Shown: positions 1-11,900, counted from the stretch's first letter. The stretch: DNA of 64,000 nt from Whitmania pigra (GCA_021613335.1 JAJTWR010000263.1:275001-339000); one strand, 5' to 3'. The notes: generated by a model not told the origin, from the letters alone. Numbers and translations: made by a program.

Positions 1-1066
1 TGTTGTTGTTGTTTAGTTGTTAAAGTAAGCATGTGCATTTCGTTGTTTAACTGTCGAAGCAGAGTTCATGGTATGGTCAGGAATCGATGAACTTCTTCCG
101 CCGACACGAGATTCACACGTGACAAACAACTCCTTCGATGCCTGCACTCATCACGTACTGCGCTCGAAGAATTTTTATAGTAAGAACAGCAACAACAAGA
201 ACTTGTGTCATCATCATCATCATCATCATCAGCAGAGTTAGTTAATGACGTCACCGTCAATGCAATGCAATGCAATGCGTACAATCATCGGGCATTTCAA
301 GAGAACTGGTGAATGATTTGCACTCAATAAGTTCTGAGTGTGGAAATGTTGGGAGGAGCCTAAAAATTTGTGAGGTCTCGTCATAATTCATTGACTTTTA
401 AAAATAAAATTCCCATTAATTTAAAAATTGAGACTCTAAAAATTTATTAACGCCTCTGCTCCTCATCCTGCTTGAGCCAGTTAATAAGCTTCTTGGCGAC
501 AAAAGTTACTAAGAAATTTCCAAATGTCCATAAACTCTACAATCCATTATTATTTTATTTATTATTTATGTTATTATTTTCGTTTATTAATTACTATTGT
601 TTATTATTAATAATAATACCGTTTATCATGCTGGATGTATTAATATTAATGTGACAGTAATAATAAATAATTAATGATCAACTTGAACTGAGTTTTAGTC
701 ACTCCCTTAATCCCATTTCCTGGATCTTTGGAATGTCTTACAAGTTGGGGACTCATAATCTTATCCACTGGTTTCAACCCATCCTGGTATTGATATTAAG
801 TGATCGGTTCATAATCACAATCACAATCTACCTCTCAAGTCGTTCACCAGACGTGTTTAACAGTCTCTCAATCCTTCAACATCTTGCAACGAATCGATGG
901 CACACTGTTGACAGAAATGATTAACGACGTGTCGAAAAGACTTTTTATCAGTCAATCATTTCAAATGTCTGCAATTCTTCGTAACAGTACGAATAATTGA
1001 AATCAATTATAACAATATAATTAACTTGCACTGGTGATGAATAATTAATTGAATGATTAATGATAA
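1..1066. other. non-coding flank
   Basis: No convincing gene is seen here. There is a short (CAT)n run around 210-236 and otherwise AT-rich unique sequence. Open frames are short and have neither splice support nor recognisable protein features. Confidence 0.5.
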
Positions 1067-1335
<269 letters not shown>

Positions 1336-1746
1336 TAGATGAAAATAATAATAATAATAGTAATAATAAAGTAGACGAAAGTGAACTTAAGTCAGTAACG
1401 GTATCGAGTTATTTCTATTAACTCAGGAGTGGATAACTTAAGCCATAAAGAAATCGACGACCTTCTCGACAAGCAGAAGTTTGTAAAATACATAATTTGT
1501 AATACTTCCAGTTGACTTTTAAAAGAAACAGAAAAATCTTCGGTTCACGTCGAGTCTGCAGTTTGTTGTGACGACTTCTCTTAAAAGCCTCAAGTTAGAA
1601 ACAAATCACTTTCAGCAGATCCACAGGCGGGAAGTTCGTCAAACGCTTTCATCGCCTTTCATTTTTCACCAAAAGAAAATTAATATTAATAATAATAAAT
1701 AGGTGAATAACTTGCTTTATTTTCATTGGAGGTGTGTCGCGCCACT

Positions 1747-1802
1747 GGGCGGAGCCTAAGAACAACAAGAGTTAAAATGACCTTGAACTACTCCTATATA
1801 AG
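1747..1802 (+). promoter_or_regulatory. upstream GC box plus TATA box
   Basis: A GGGCGGAG element (1747-1754) lies about 40 bp before TATATAAG (1795-1802). This spacing is typical of a focused RNA polymerase II core promoter that would start transcription near 1825. It may be an alternative upstream start for the secreted-protein gene, because no other reading frame follows closely. Confidence 0.45.
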
Positions 1803-1923
1803 TATAAGGGGTCAGGCTGTTTACTTCGTAACACGCGCTCCGAAAAAAAGCCGGTGATAGGGACTTGATGAATGCGAATTTCGTTGTGAATTGTGAATTG
1901 CAATCAAATTAATTATTTTAACC

Positions 1924-1961
1924 AGCCAATCAGCTTTGCCAGTACAACGCATAAATATAAG
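1924..1961 (+). promoter_or_regulatory. proximal CCAAT plus TATA box
   Basis: CCAAT at about 1925 is followed by an ATAAATATAAG TATA-type element at 1951-1961. Transcription would start near 1985, giving a 5' leader of about 60 nt before the ATG at 2047. This fits the compact gene that follows. It is the second of two TATA-type promoters only about 155 bp apart. Confidence 0.55.
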
Positions 1962-2046
1962 GGCGTGCATCGCTAAGTAGAAACGAGAGTACGTGAGTTT
2001 GGCAATCCGCAGACATTCTTAGAATTCGTCGATCGCTTCTTGTACG

Positions 2047-2975
2047 ATGAAGAACCAAAATTATTTGCTGCTCGTCACCTTGTTGATTTTTCTGACGTCT
2101 CAAACGATTCTGGCGAAAAGCCATCGCCATAGAAACAACGGCAATGATGGCGGACGACGCAACAGGAACGGACAGAGAAACGGAAGAAATCGTAACAATA
2201 ACGAGGTGAATATTTATTTTTTATTCGTTACGAAAATAATTATTTTACACTTTAACTTTAACTGGTAAAAATATTCAGAATATTTTTTATGCCGATTGTA
2301 TGAACCTGCGAGATTCCCGCCCACTCGAAAGAATATTGAATGTCGTCGGCGATTCTAACGGTAGCGCATTTCCTTGCAGCAGGGTTTCAGTTGTCCAGAG
2401 ATGGCTTGTCCTCCTGTCAATCCAAACTGCAAGAACGTCGAATATTTGGTCTTGCAGTTCGTAGAAAGTGAAGCCACCAGTGATTTGGTGTTCGAGTGCA
2501 GAGGCTGCGACTACTGCATCGACTTCAGGAGTCTTCAAAAGAGAGCCATCAGAAGACATCATGATGTTCACGCCAAAATGGTGAGATCGCTGGAAATAGT
2601 TTTGGCATTTGTAGTAATTTTTAAAATTTCGTTTGTGAAAAAATCAGACAGTAGATTTTAATATTGTTCCCTAAAATTTACGTGTCGTCGTTTTTAGTCA
2701 CCGTTTCGACAAAGGTTAAAGTCGAATGAGAAGCGCGGGAATAATGTTATTCATTCGGGGATTAGAGATTTAGTCACACCGAACATTCAGATCTATTTCG
2801 TCTTAATTTAAATGGCCATTGTTGAATTCTTTTCCAGCGAAGTAGGTTCCAGTGTCCTGGAGTAAGGTTCGGTTGCATTGACGTAAGATCAGTGAACGTC
2901 TTCATAACAGGCTTTCACGGCCAATCCTGGTCGTGCCCGGCTTGCTTCGACCACGTCCTAACGAACAACAACTGA
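2047..2975 (+). CDS. small secreted Cys-rich protein, 165 aa, family not recognised
   Basis: Three exons: 2047-2205, 2380-2580 and 2838-2975, all joined in phase 0 by GT-AG introns and ending in TGA. The N-terminus is a clear signal peptide (MKNQ then a Leu/Ile/Val-rich core ending around TILA, residue 23). Next comes a basic Arg/Asn/Gly-rich linker with a His-Arg-His cluster to residue 53. Exons 2 and 3 hold ten Cys (about residues 58, 63, 70, 93, 96, 99, 126, 133, 153, 156), enough for five disulfides. The two exons look like divergent copies of one half-domain: F-x-C-P ... C-x2-V ... V-x2-F ... C-x2-C. The exon 2 acceptor is a CAGCAG tandem, so one Gln may be optional. An extracellular role is inferred; no function is claimed. 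Two TATA promoters lie upstream, and a candidate poly(A) signal is at 3413. Confidence 0.8.
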
Positions 2976-3412
2976 GGTCAACCAGGATAAAGGAAAATGA
3001 CTATTGCAAACATTGATAACGTGTAACACTCGTATGTCTTTATTGAGTCCTGTTTGTTGTGTGATCGATCGATGGTTCCAATGAATTTTTGTTGACGGTG
3101 GCGAAGTTCACTTTTTGTGATGTCGCCATCCCTGATGAGACTGTGGTTCCTGTGGAATATTCCACGTACAAGACTCGGTTGTTAGAGACAGTTTCTTGAA
3201 ATTTTTTTTTGTGTTTTGAAGACTTATTTATGGACATTTTACCTTGCCTTATGCTGTTAGTCTGATTTCATTTTGTTCATTTACCGAGTCTCATATTTTG
3301 TTGTCTCAGTTATTTAACTTTATATCGATGTTTATTTTTTTTCTTTTGCGGATTACTTTAGGTCGATTGAAAGATTTTTAAATTACCTTTTCTGTTATCA
3401 ACATGTTAGGAA

Positions 3413-3418
3413 AATAAA
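3413..3418 (+). terminator. candidate poly(A) signal of secreted-protein gene
   Basis: AATAAA about 440 nt after the stop codon, on the same strand, and the first canonical hexamer noticed downstream. The cleavage site itself is not visible. Confidence 0.35.
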
Positions 3419-5830
3419 TTTTCTCCTGTTTACAACGATTTAGAGATAAGTCTAGACTCAAGCAGGGGCGTTACTCGAACTAGCGGCAATTAGTCACTGC
3501 TTGCGATGAATTTTCTGCGACAATCCTCCTTTTTGTCGGTTTTACCTGGACAGTTCGATTTTAAATTAAAACTGATGAATTAAATTTTGTCTGAGTTTCA
3601 AAAGTTTCTGTTTTTTAAAACAAAATTTGAATTTTTTTAAATTTTAAATCTTGCACGATCTGAAAGTAAAGACGACTTGTGGGAATTCAGCAATAACTAA
3701 GTTACTAATAACGTATAGCGTTTTTCGAGCGGTTCTAAACGCGTTAGTTCGGCGTTGTAGATTCCTTAACCCTTTAACCGCCACGAACCTATACCGCCGG
3801 TTTAAGGGTTAATCAATGTGTAACAATCATCCATTATAAAAGACAAAATCTGACAAAGTGTGATCAGCCCCTCTGAGATAATTGGGCCGAGTCACAGTTA
3901 CTTTCATAGAAGTGATGTATTTATTTCTAACAAATTACGATCAGCATGATTAGCATACATTACGATAAATTACGATCCAGACTTTGAGACGAACAGGTGT
4001 CTGGAGGACCTTTTTATGTTTTTCATCCTCGAAAAGTCATATTTTTTCCAGGTTTTTTCATAAAACCAGCTTACTCCTTTTCGTGGTTTTCTTCTGAGAA
4101 AGCATTGCAAAAATGTAGTAAAACAAGTTTTATTCTTGTTTTTAGAGATTAAAAACATCATTATGCATCCTTAAAATGCAAGTTTAACATTAACTACTTA
4201 CTAGTAATTACGTAACCAAACCTGACAATTGGGAGACTATTCGACGTACTGATTTAAAAAATAAATAAAATATTCGCGTGAAATACTAACAAGTTGTTAT
4301 TAATAAATCATGTAATTATTTTGTGAGCTGGTTAATGTCTGGATATTATTTTTTAAAAAGGCCCCTTTATACATTCACAGATCTCGATAATAAATAAAAT
4401 AAATTCTTTCAGCTATTCATTCTTAAATAGATCGTGCCATCGTGGAATGTCGTATATTTTATAAATAAATTAAATGCGGGTCTCATTGAATCATAACGTT
4501 GATTATTCATTCAATTAATGTCCCTAGAGATTATTTGGAATCCAAAATCATGGCTGGAATGAATGATATTGGTATGATACCATGGTCAAATATGGTTTGG
4601 AACATTCCTGCTCCTGCCTTCTCCCAAAGGACGCACGCGTGACGTCATTCATTCTTAGTCTCATGCTGATTAACTTAATCAAAGTGTTTGTCAAATCCTT
4701 TCATAACTTAATGTTTCGAATTCCGAAAGCTAATCTCCAGGGTATATTTCAAATTACCTTTACCTTTGGATAGCGACAAATATCCTAATGGCAGCTCGAT
4801 TAATGACATAATGTAGCTTGAGATTAAGATCGTGGAAGAAAGATAAGACAATAACGAAGTTACATTTAGAAAGTCATGGGCTTTGAAACATATTCTATAA
4901 AAAAATTCAAATGAACATTAGCTTCAACAATAAGCTCTTTCAAGTACCAAAAGGTTATAGTAATTTTATGGCGACAAGAACTGCATAGAACGACGTAAAC
5001 ATAGATTCCCTATTTGTAAATCTAATACAACATCGAACGTAACGTAATTTTTGCATCGGTTAAGCTCCATCTTCCCTGTCGGTGACAAATGTCCTGAAAG
5101 CTTTAAGTTAAAATTATATGTTAAAAGTACTTTACGTCCGACATTTTCTATTCCCTTAGAATCTAAGGCCTAGATGAATGGGGGCAGAGCGTGGGTACCA
5201 ATGCAACGATGTTATACAGTTTTAAAACACGAGTCATGACCTGCTTAAACAGCTAGGCTTTTTTACCAACATTCTTAACGGTTCACGGCTTAGCATCACC
5301 CAGCCACTTACAGATTACAATTGGTTTGCTTTAGATCCAGTCCTATGGGAACAAATTGTCGTCGAAAGCCATATCTTAACAGACAAAATGAACTCAAATC
5401 CCAATAAAAACCTTGCTCTCGTAATCAAGACTTAAGTAACGTTTCTTGAACTTGATGTGGATTCCCAAAACCGTCTGCAAACTGTTTTTGGAACCCTCGT
5501 GCATGCTATGTTGTGTTAGGGCATGTTCGTGCAATCGTGTAATTTCTCAGTAAAACATTAGTGCCAAGAATGTCAGTCAAAGCAAATGCAATGAAAGTGC
5601 CAGTCATTTTGACAACAATTAACAAAACAAACTTAATATATTTGACTAAGAATCTGATGTGTATAACTAATTAAATGCCAAACTCACATAGAAATAACAA
5701 GTTTTGAACAGTAGAAAGAAATGCTAAGAATCAGCTGGGTCTATTTCTCAAGAAATGTTGAAATAAATTTGTTGTTTGGTCAATCAACAGTCTGCAGTCA
5801 GTGAATGGATCCATGGATTTTCAATTTACA
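3419..5830. other. non-coding intergenic region
   Basis: AT-rich sequence with short, unsupported open frames on both strands. The only structured item seen is the palindrome at 3766-3812. Confidence 0.5.
3766..3812. repeat. TTAA-bounded imperfect palindrome
   Basis: The sequence opens TTAACCCTTTAACCGCC and closes CCGCCGGTTTAAGGGTTAA, so the arms are near reverse complements around a loop of about 11 nt. Bounding TTAA sites with arms starting CCC(T) resemble piggyBac-type terminal repeats. At 47 bp it would only be a collapsed remnant. An alternative is a simple hairpin. Confidence 0.45.
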
Positions 5831-5843
5831 AATTTATTTACTA

Positions 5844-5849
5844 TTTATT
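5844..5849 (-). terminator. UFM1 poly(A) signal
   Basis: AATAAA on the minus strand about 90 nt past the UFM1 stop; a second copy is at 5833-5838. Confidence 0.55.
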
Positions 5850-5939
5850 GAAAAGAGGAATGACAATCAAAGGATTTCAAACATCACACATCCACGATCG
5901 ACCATCAAGCTTCAAGCATGAAAACATTCATCAAGGGTT

Positions 5940-6736
5940 TTAGTTTGAACCGACTCTATCTCTCGGTATAAGTCGAAGCTCTGATCCATGCTTCAAAAAG
6001 ACATTTCCTGTAAAATTCAAAGCGATTCAACTTGAATCATTACATGCAGCTAATCGATAAAATTCTAGTGACGAATTAAACATTAATTGGAATTGTTGTT
6101 TATCAATCTGGATATTCCTCAACACACCTGCTGTCTGGGATGGATTAATGCCTATGCCATCATTGGTGATTATAGCACTTGTTTCAGCTGGTACTTTGAA
6201 CTGTTAAAATAAATAACAAAGTATTAGTGACAAATTTAGCTTCTATTAAAATGAGAAAATAATTTCATTTTTAAATCACAGAAAATTGAGAGTCCACCAA
6301 AATGACAACCGACAAAAATGAAAAAAAAAAGATTAACATCTTCAAAAAATTAAATGGGAACAAAGTATCATTGGCAGACATTACAAACGTACCTCTTCTG
6401 CAGCAAACTTTAACACAGCAGTGAAAGGAGTTTGTTCGGGAACACCCAAACTAGAACATATTTTATTACTTAATTGCAATTCAAAGCATTCTAATTAAAT
6501 TTTTTTCAAACTTACACTTTATAGGGAAGCTTGGGATCAGACGTCAGAATTATTTTAAAAGTCACTTTAGACCTGCATTAATTAAAATCTGAATTATCTT
6601 CTAAAATTGATGTAGCCATTTAGTCTAACATGTGCTTTACTATGTTATCACATCGGACATTCTTACTTAAGAAACTCAATCCTTGCCACAAGAAAATCAT
6701 AAATGTTAAGAAAATACACTTAAATCGAACTCACAT
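5940..6736 (-). CDS. UFM1: ubiquitin-fold modifier 1 (UFM1), 85 aa
   Basis: Ubiquitin-like protein covalently attached to target lysines by the UBA5-UFC1-UFL1 cascade (ER homeostasis, ribosome UFMylation). Coding pieces from 5' to 3': 6736-6735 (only the A and T of the start codon), 6572-6516, 6450-6393, 6200-6128 and 6007-5940. They total 258 nt, exactly 85 residues plus stop, the family length. Diagnostic stretches are [49 protein letters not shown] and the tail [10 protein letters not shown]. The conjugating C-terminal glycine is G83, followed by a two-residue Ser-Asn extension that a UFSP protease would have to remove. The ATG is interrupted by an intron with a good GTGAGT donor. All introns are GT-AG. 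Confidence 0.95.
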
Positions 6737-6739
6737 TTT

Positions 6740-7049
6740 GGATATAACCACAGCAAACAGCGCAACGTATGCCGAACAATCAGAAGACTGCGATGTGAGA
6801 TGAGACAATAACATATAAATTCGAGGACTATTCAAACGCAAAAATCAAATATTGAAATTTTTATTGTGAAATTATGTTATTTAATAAGTCAGAAAATTAT
6901 GTTTCCAGACAATTTTATTGCAGGTCATGTGAGTCAATATTTAAAATACGACGTCACTCAAAGTTCGCGCTCGCCACCTTGGGAATGCTATAATAAAAGG
7001 CACGCCATAAATAAACTCACGATGGCAGCACGGGGTTCAAACCGTCACT
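6740..7049. other. UFM1 5' flank
   Basis: UFM1 leader and upstream DNA. An 'ataataaaagg' TATA-like stretch occurs near 6990 but is too far from the first exon to assign. No protein-coding signal is seen. Confidence 0.35.
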
Positions 7050-7100
7050 AATCATCTAGATATGCAACGGACGTTAATAAAACATTAAACTCAGCACCAC
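7050..7100 (+). repeat. left ~50-bp direct repeat
   Basis: It begins aatcatctaga, continues tatgcaacggac(g/t)ttaat, and ends aaactcagcaccac. It matches 8274-8326 in the same orientation with a few substitutions and small indels. The pair brackets the retrotransposon relic. Confidence 0.8.
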
Positions 7101-7109
7101 ACTTCATTT

Positions 7110-8190
7110 CAGACGGAAAAAAGTCCAAGTCTCAAACTAGGCTCCACTTCAAGATGAAGAAACGAAGGAAGACAACCTCGTACAATAAAATCGAGTCCCT
7201 CCTTCCGGCAGACATCCTAGGAGATATTGAAGAAGAAACTCCCACAATTTCTCCTTGGAGACTGAGGAAATTAACATCTCTAATCTCTCCTTCGCATCCG
7301 ACGACTCTCTGAAAAAGCTGGTAGCAATGGAGAAAATATGGGATCTCCAGGGAAGTCTCCTTTGGTGCTTTTGATGCTTTGAAGACGACGGCAGGAATAG
7401 GGATCCACACCCTGAAGAAAAACGTGAACATAAGCTAAAGGACGTCTAGTCACAGCTGCATAATTTCCATAAGACTAACAGCCATTGAGGACTGTCTGAT
7501 TCACGTGAAGGACTCCTATCAGGGGGAGACCTTCGATAGTTGTAGTTAGATAGTTAGCGATCCACTTAGTGCCTTAGAGGCAGTAAAGGATTGCTATAAT
7601 GATGCTCCTGACATTAAGAAAACCCAGATTTTAATTTCAGATATCCAGGAGAGCGGCTGAAAGGCTCGTCTGGGTTCCTGCACATGTTGGAATCCCTGAC
7701 AACGAGAAGGCCGATGCTCTGGCAAAAGCCGCCACTGCAATGGATCAGATAGACCGCTGGATCCCAGCGTCTATCAAGTATGTCAAAAGGTCTGTGGCCC
7801 GCAGCATCATCTAACTGTGGCAAGCCAGATGGGACTAAGACCCGCGAAGCCAACATTATAAAACCATAGAAAAACTTGTGTCGACTAAGAGCATGTTCCA
7901 ATGTGCCTCAATGAGGAAGGAAGTCCTTATTTCCAGACTCCGAGTTGGAAAATGTGCTCTGAACCAACACCTGTTTCTCTTGAAACATCATCCAGACGGA
8001 AAAGGCAAAGCGTGCCCTCAGGAAGATGAAAATGCAGCATTTCCTCATGGAATGTCCGGCCCAATCTGCCCTGAGGAGAGAAATCAGACTCAATACAAAT
8101 CTCTGATATGAGTTCCTTGCTTAGCAATCCAGAGAGTGTGGACACCATCTACAGATGGATTTTCAAAAATCGGAGTCAATTACTGTAGTG
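7110..8190 (+). pseudogene. decayed non-LTR retrotransposon fragment with RNase H remnant
   Basis: Conceptual translation, with several stops and frame changes, gives a recognisable RNase H segment of the type found in non-LTR retrotransposon ORF2 proteins. There is SDPLSALEAVKD around 7,557-7,595, then VWVPAHVGIPDNEKADALAK near 7,670-7,735, matching the conserved WVPxHxGIxxNExAD-x-LAK block. Downstream fragments in changing frames (around 7,990-8,080) look like the C-terminal Cys/His tail of such proteins (CPQED...H...FLMECPAQ). No reverse-transcriptase domain is seen in the window. The copy cannot encode a protein. Confidence 0.75.
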
Positions 8191-8273
8191 ACTCTTAATT
8201 AAACTGTATTTAATTTATTATCATCTCATCCCTATTATTACACTATTACATATTATTTTTACTAACAAGTCCA

Positions 8274-8326
8274 AATCATCCTAGTTATGCAACGGACTTT
8301 AATCAAATAAATAAACTCAGCACCAC
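8274..8326 (+). repeat. right ~50-bp direct repeat
   Basis: Second copy of the repeat at 7050-7100, sharing tatgcaacggac(t)ttaat and aaactcagcaccac. It lies just after the last recognisable retrotransposon sequence. Confidence 0.8.
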
Positions 8327-8911
8327 AACCCCGAACTTTCCATTGCGCTTCCAATTCACCAGAGTTCAGCACATTAACTAAAACAGCGTTACCCAGTCCC
8401 AGCTACGCTCGACGCCTAGCCACTGCTAACCTGCAGGCTCAAACGACAGCTTTCGCGTTGCACAATGTTCCAACATAACCCGGTCTCAGCAATTAAAACA
8501 AGGCCTTCCCAATCCTGCTTCAAATAACTCATTCAGATCAGACAACTCGAAACATCCAGAGAACTCAATGATCAACAAAATGACGGTCGCCAACTCAGTA
8601 CAACACAAGTAGACAAGCGTATGGCAATTAAGCCCTGCGGTGTTACAAGATTTTAACAACCCAACACAAATTTCCCAGCCTTGAAAACAGTCAAGTAAGA
8701 CCAACATCTCAGAGATTTGCTGGCCATTGAAACTGTTCATCCATTAGAAAATATTCACAATAATAAAACCAATAGTGACAGTGGTAAGACAAGACTAGGT
8801 CACCCAGCAGTTGGCTAAAAAGTGTGAAGTTACTAACACAACAAAGAAATCAGCGTGACGACCGAAAGCTAACGTTCAGTATCTTGATAAGACAGTCTCA
8901 CAATTATACTT
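8327..8911. other. non-coding region between retroelement and XPO1 3' end
   Basis: No reading frame with recognisable content. The local base composition is a little more GC-rich near 8,330-8,470 than in the flanks, possibly more transposon-derived DNA. Confidence 0.35.
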
Positions 8912-8917
8912 TTTATT
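8912..8917 (-). terminator. XPO1 poly(A) signal
   Basis: AATAAA on the minus strand about 41 nt after the XPO1 stop codon. Confidence 0.6.
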
Positions 8918-8957
8918 AGGATACACATAGTCCTTTGGAGAACATGTGCCCACGAAT

Positions 8958-11900
8958 CTAGTCCTGCATCTCCTCTGGCATCTCATGAGGTCCGATTATA
9001 CCGGGAACTGTCATTTGAACCCTCCTCTTTTCCTCTTGGGCCTGGAGAATCGCAGCCTCCCTTTCTTCCAAGAAAAGCCCTGTGTTATCCTCTCCAGCAA
9101 ATTCCTGCAATTAGATTATTTATTTAATAACTCGTAAAAGATATGATGTGATGTAAGGATGTTGTAAATCCAACTCACTCGGATTTGTACAATGAAATCT
9201 CTGAGATGTTCTTTAAACTGTGGAATGTCTTGATTGAAACTGAACAGTCCCTCAATGAAGATCTTGATTTGAGCACTGTAAATAAAAGTTGAAAATGTTT
9301 AATTCAAATATCTCAAGTTATTTCAAAGGAATTAACAATGTAACACAAAAATATGCAATTTGATATGTTTATAAACATATCATTTGTTATGACTATCTGA
9401 GCATATCAGGTCTGCTGCAAAAGTAATAGCTACATACTATCAATAAAACAGGAGAAACTTTTCATGATCTAAATTAGCAAAAATCATGATGGCAGGAAAA
9501 AAAGATTAAACCACTCAATTAATAAAACACTTACTCATTCAAGTGAGGGAAGGCAGCTTTGAAAAGGTTGGCAAGGAATTCTTGCACGTAAATCATGTTT
9601 TGCAATGGCTCAACGTTTGGACCGAGAGATTCGGTAATTTTGTTCATCTCCACAAGACTGAACATGTAGGCAAGTATTGTGGCATGCATCATGAGACCAG
9701 CACTGTGAGAACTATCAGTGACAACAGAGAAGATATGCTGCAATATATCGGTGTAATAGGTTTGGTAGAAACTTTGGGCAGCAATGTCATTAAGTGCAAC
9801 ATTTTGCAACATCTGATAGAGGATGCTAAGGCCTGTGTCAGCCACATTCCTCATTGTGTGCTTAAAACCCCAGATGACAGAGTCTAAGACCAGTTTGAAC
9901 TGTGCTGGGGGAATTGCCAAAAAGGCGGAGAAGCAATGAGAATTGACTGCCTGGAGAAGCAGGAAGAAGTTTGTTCGATGCTCAGGATAATCTTCGAAGT
10001 TTTTGTTTATCATATCTAATGTGCATTCAAAAACTGCACTGAAGATTTGAGGCACATCCTTGGTAATGTGGCCCTCGAGTTTGTTAACAATCGTTGCCAT
10101 GGTGCTGAGTACTTCGGGCTCACGAGCCGACGGGACGTTCCTTTGGTAATCCAACAGAACGGCATCCAACAACGGCGGAACAAAGTTTTCGGAAGCTACC
10201 TGAGGATCTGTGCATCTGTTGACCCATCCGGATATGAGCTTCAGCGTCTCTTTCTTGACGGTCCTCATGCTTTTAATCAAAGGCTGTTTAGTGACATTCT
10301 CTCCATTGGCAATGATGGCACTTGAAACATTTTCACTCATAACTTTGTAGACGTTCAACATGTCCAGATAAATGCGACCTAGCTGCGTGATGTACGGATG
10401 TCCAAGAGCTTTGCAAGCCCTAACATTTGTCTTGAGGATGTTTCCCAATTGTTTGACAGCATCATGGTCCTTGAGAATTTCAACATTCCTAGATGCCTGA
10501 GAAATAACTCCATCCCAAACTTGGTTAGGTAAAATCATGTACTTCTCAATAAGTCTCTCTTGCTGAGGTTGGTCAGTTTGAGCAGAGATCATGAAACCGA
10601 TGGCCTCATAAAAAGTGTGCACTTGTTGCGGTTGGAGATCGCATATGATGGTGTTGATCGAATTGAGTATCTCATCTATGAAGGGCATAGTTTCGCCGAC
10701 CTGAACTTGAACGAAATGACGCCTGCACTTCTGAGCTATCTTTATGAAAGTATCACAGGCCATGTCTTGCACTCCATCATGGGTTTCATGCATGAATTCA
10801 AAAAGCTTGTTGACGACAGTCTTTAGGAATCTCCAATGAGCTCTGAGAAACCTTGGATATTGTCCGACGACGTACATGATGTTCGAGGCTATTATGGCTT
10901 TGTTGTCTTTGCCCCTTTTCTGCTCACACAACCCAAGAAGTTCCTTAATGACAGTCACCAAGAATCTCTTTTCATCTTCTTCATGCATGGCACCACTGAT
11001 CGAGCCAATGGCCCAGCAAAGTGTGTTGAGGTTTCTCCAGGACCATTCCGAACCATTAACTTGATTGTGCAGTTTCTCAGTCATTATATTCTCAGTGTCT
11101 ACATAATCCAAATGAGTAAGATAGACTAGAGTTTCTCTCATGGTCCTATACATGTTTATCGAATCTGTGTCCTTCATAAACTCTCTTACAACCTCTCCTT
11201 GGTCATTCTCAACAACCAGCACCTCCTCTGGCTTGGCCATCCTTGAGATCATTATGCGACGGACCTTACTGAGTACGGGCGTGTATATAGTTCTTCTGGG
11301 TACCTCGATCATTGTCTTGTTGAAGAAAAGAGGGTTAACAGCAGTGTACGGGCTTTCCCTATAAAGATCTGCAGCCAGTGTGTTCCAGTACTCAAGGCAA
11401 ATTTTAAAGATTTCTGTCTCTTCGACCTCCGAGATCAACACCAAATAGGTCATGGTCTGCAAACAAGAAGGAAGGTTTTAAGATATTCCAAAGACAAATT
11501 TCTCAAAGTATGCTCACATCAACAAGGGATGACTCTAGCTCTGCATTCCTTTCAATGAGCTGTCCATGCTCTTTCAGGAATGTGCACAAGAATAAACTCA
11601 AATTTTGAATAAAGTTCTGCTCGTCATCCCTGCCCATTTTGTATGCCTCCCTAATGTTTGTAGTGGTTGGTAACATCTAAAAAAACAAAGTATTGTAAAA
11701 AATGAGCATAAAATCATCAAATCTCTCAAAAATATAAATCAAGTAATGCCAACAAACCTGCTTCAGCTGGGTAAGAGTTGAAGTGAAGATTCTAACAAAC
11801 TGCTCATCATACTGTGTCGCCTGAACACCAGCTATTTCTGTGAGTGCCTTAAGTGTTACATTTCTGAACAATGGCACATTCAGGAACTTGAAGACAAGAG

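Noticed and set aside
205..240. Poly-Asp frame on the minus strand
   Set aside because: Created by a (CAT)n simple repeat.
3040..3237. 65-codon minus frame after the secreted gene
   Set aside because: No signal peptide, domain or splice context; composition typical of random AT-rich frames.
9543..11364. Plus-strand frames of 60-114 codons across XPO1
   Set aside because: Antisense shadows of the strongly conserved XPO1 exon.
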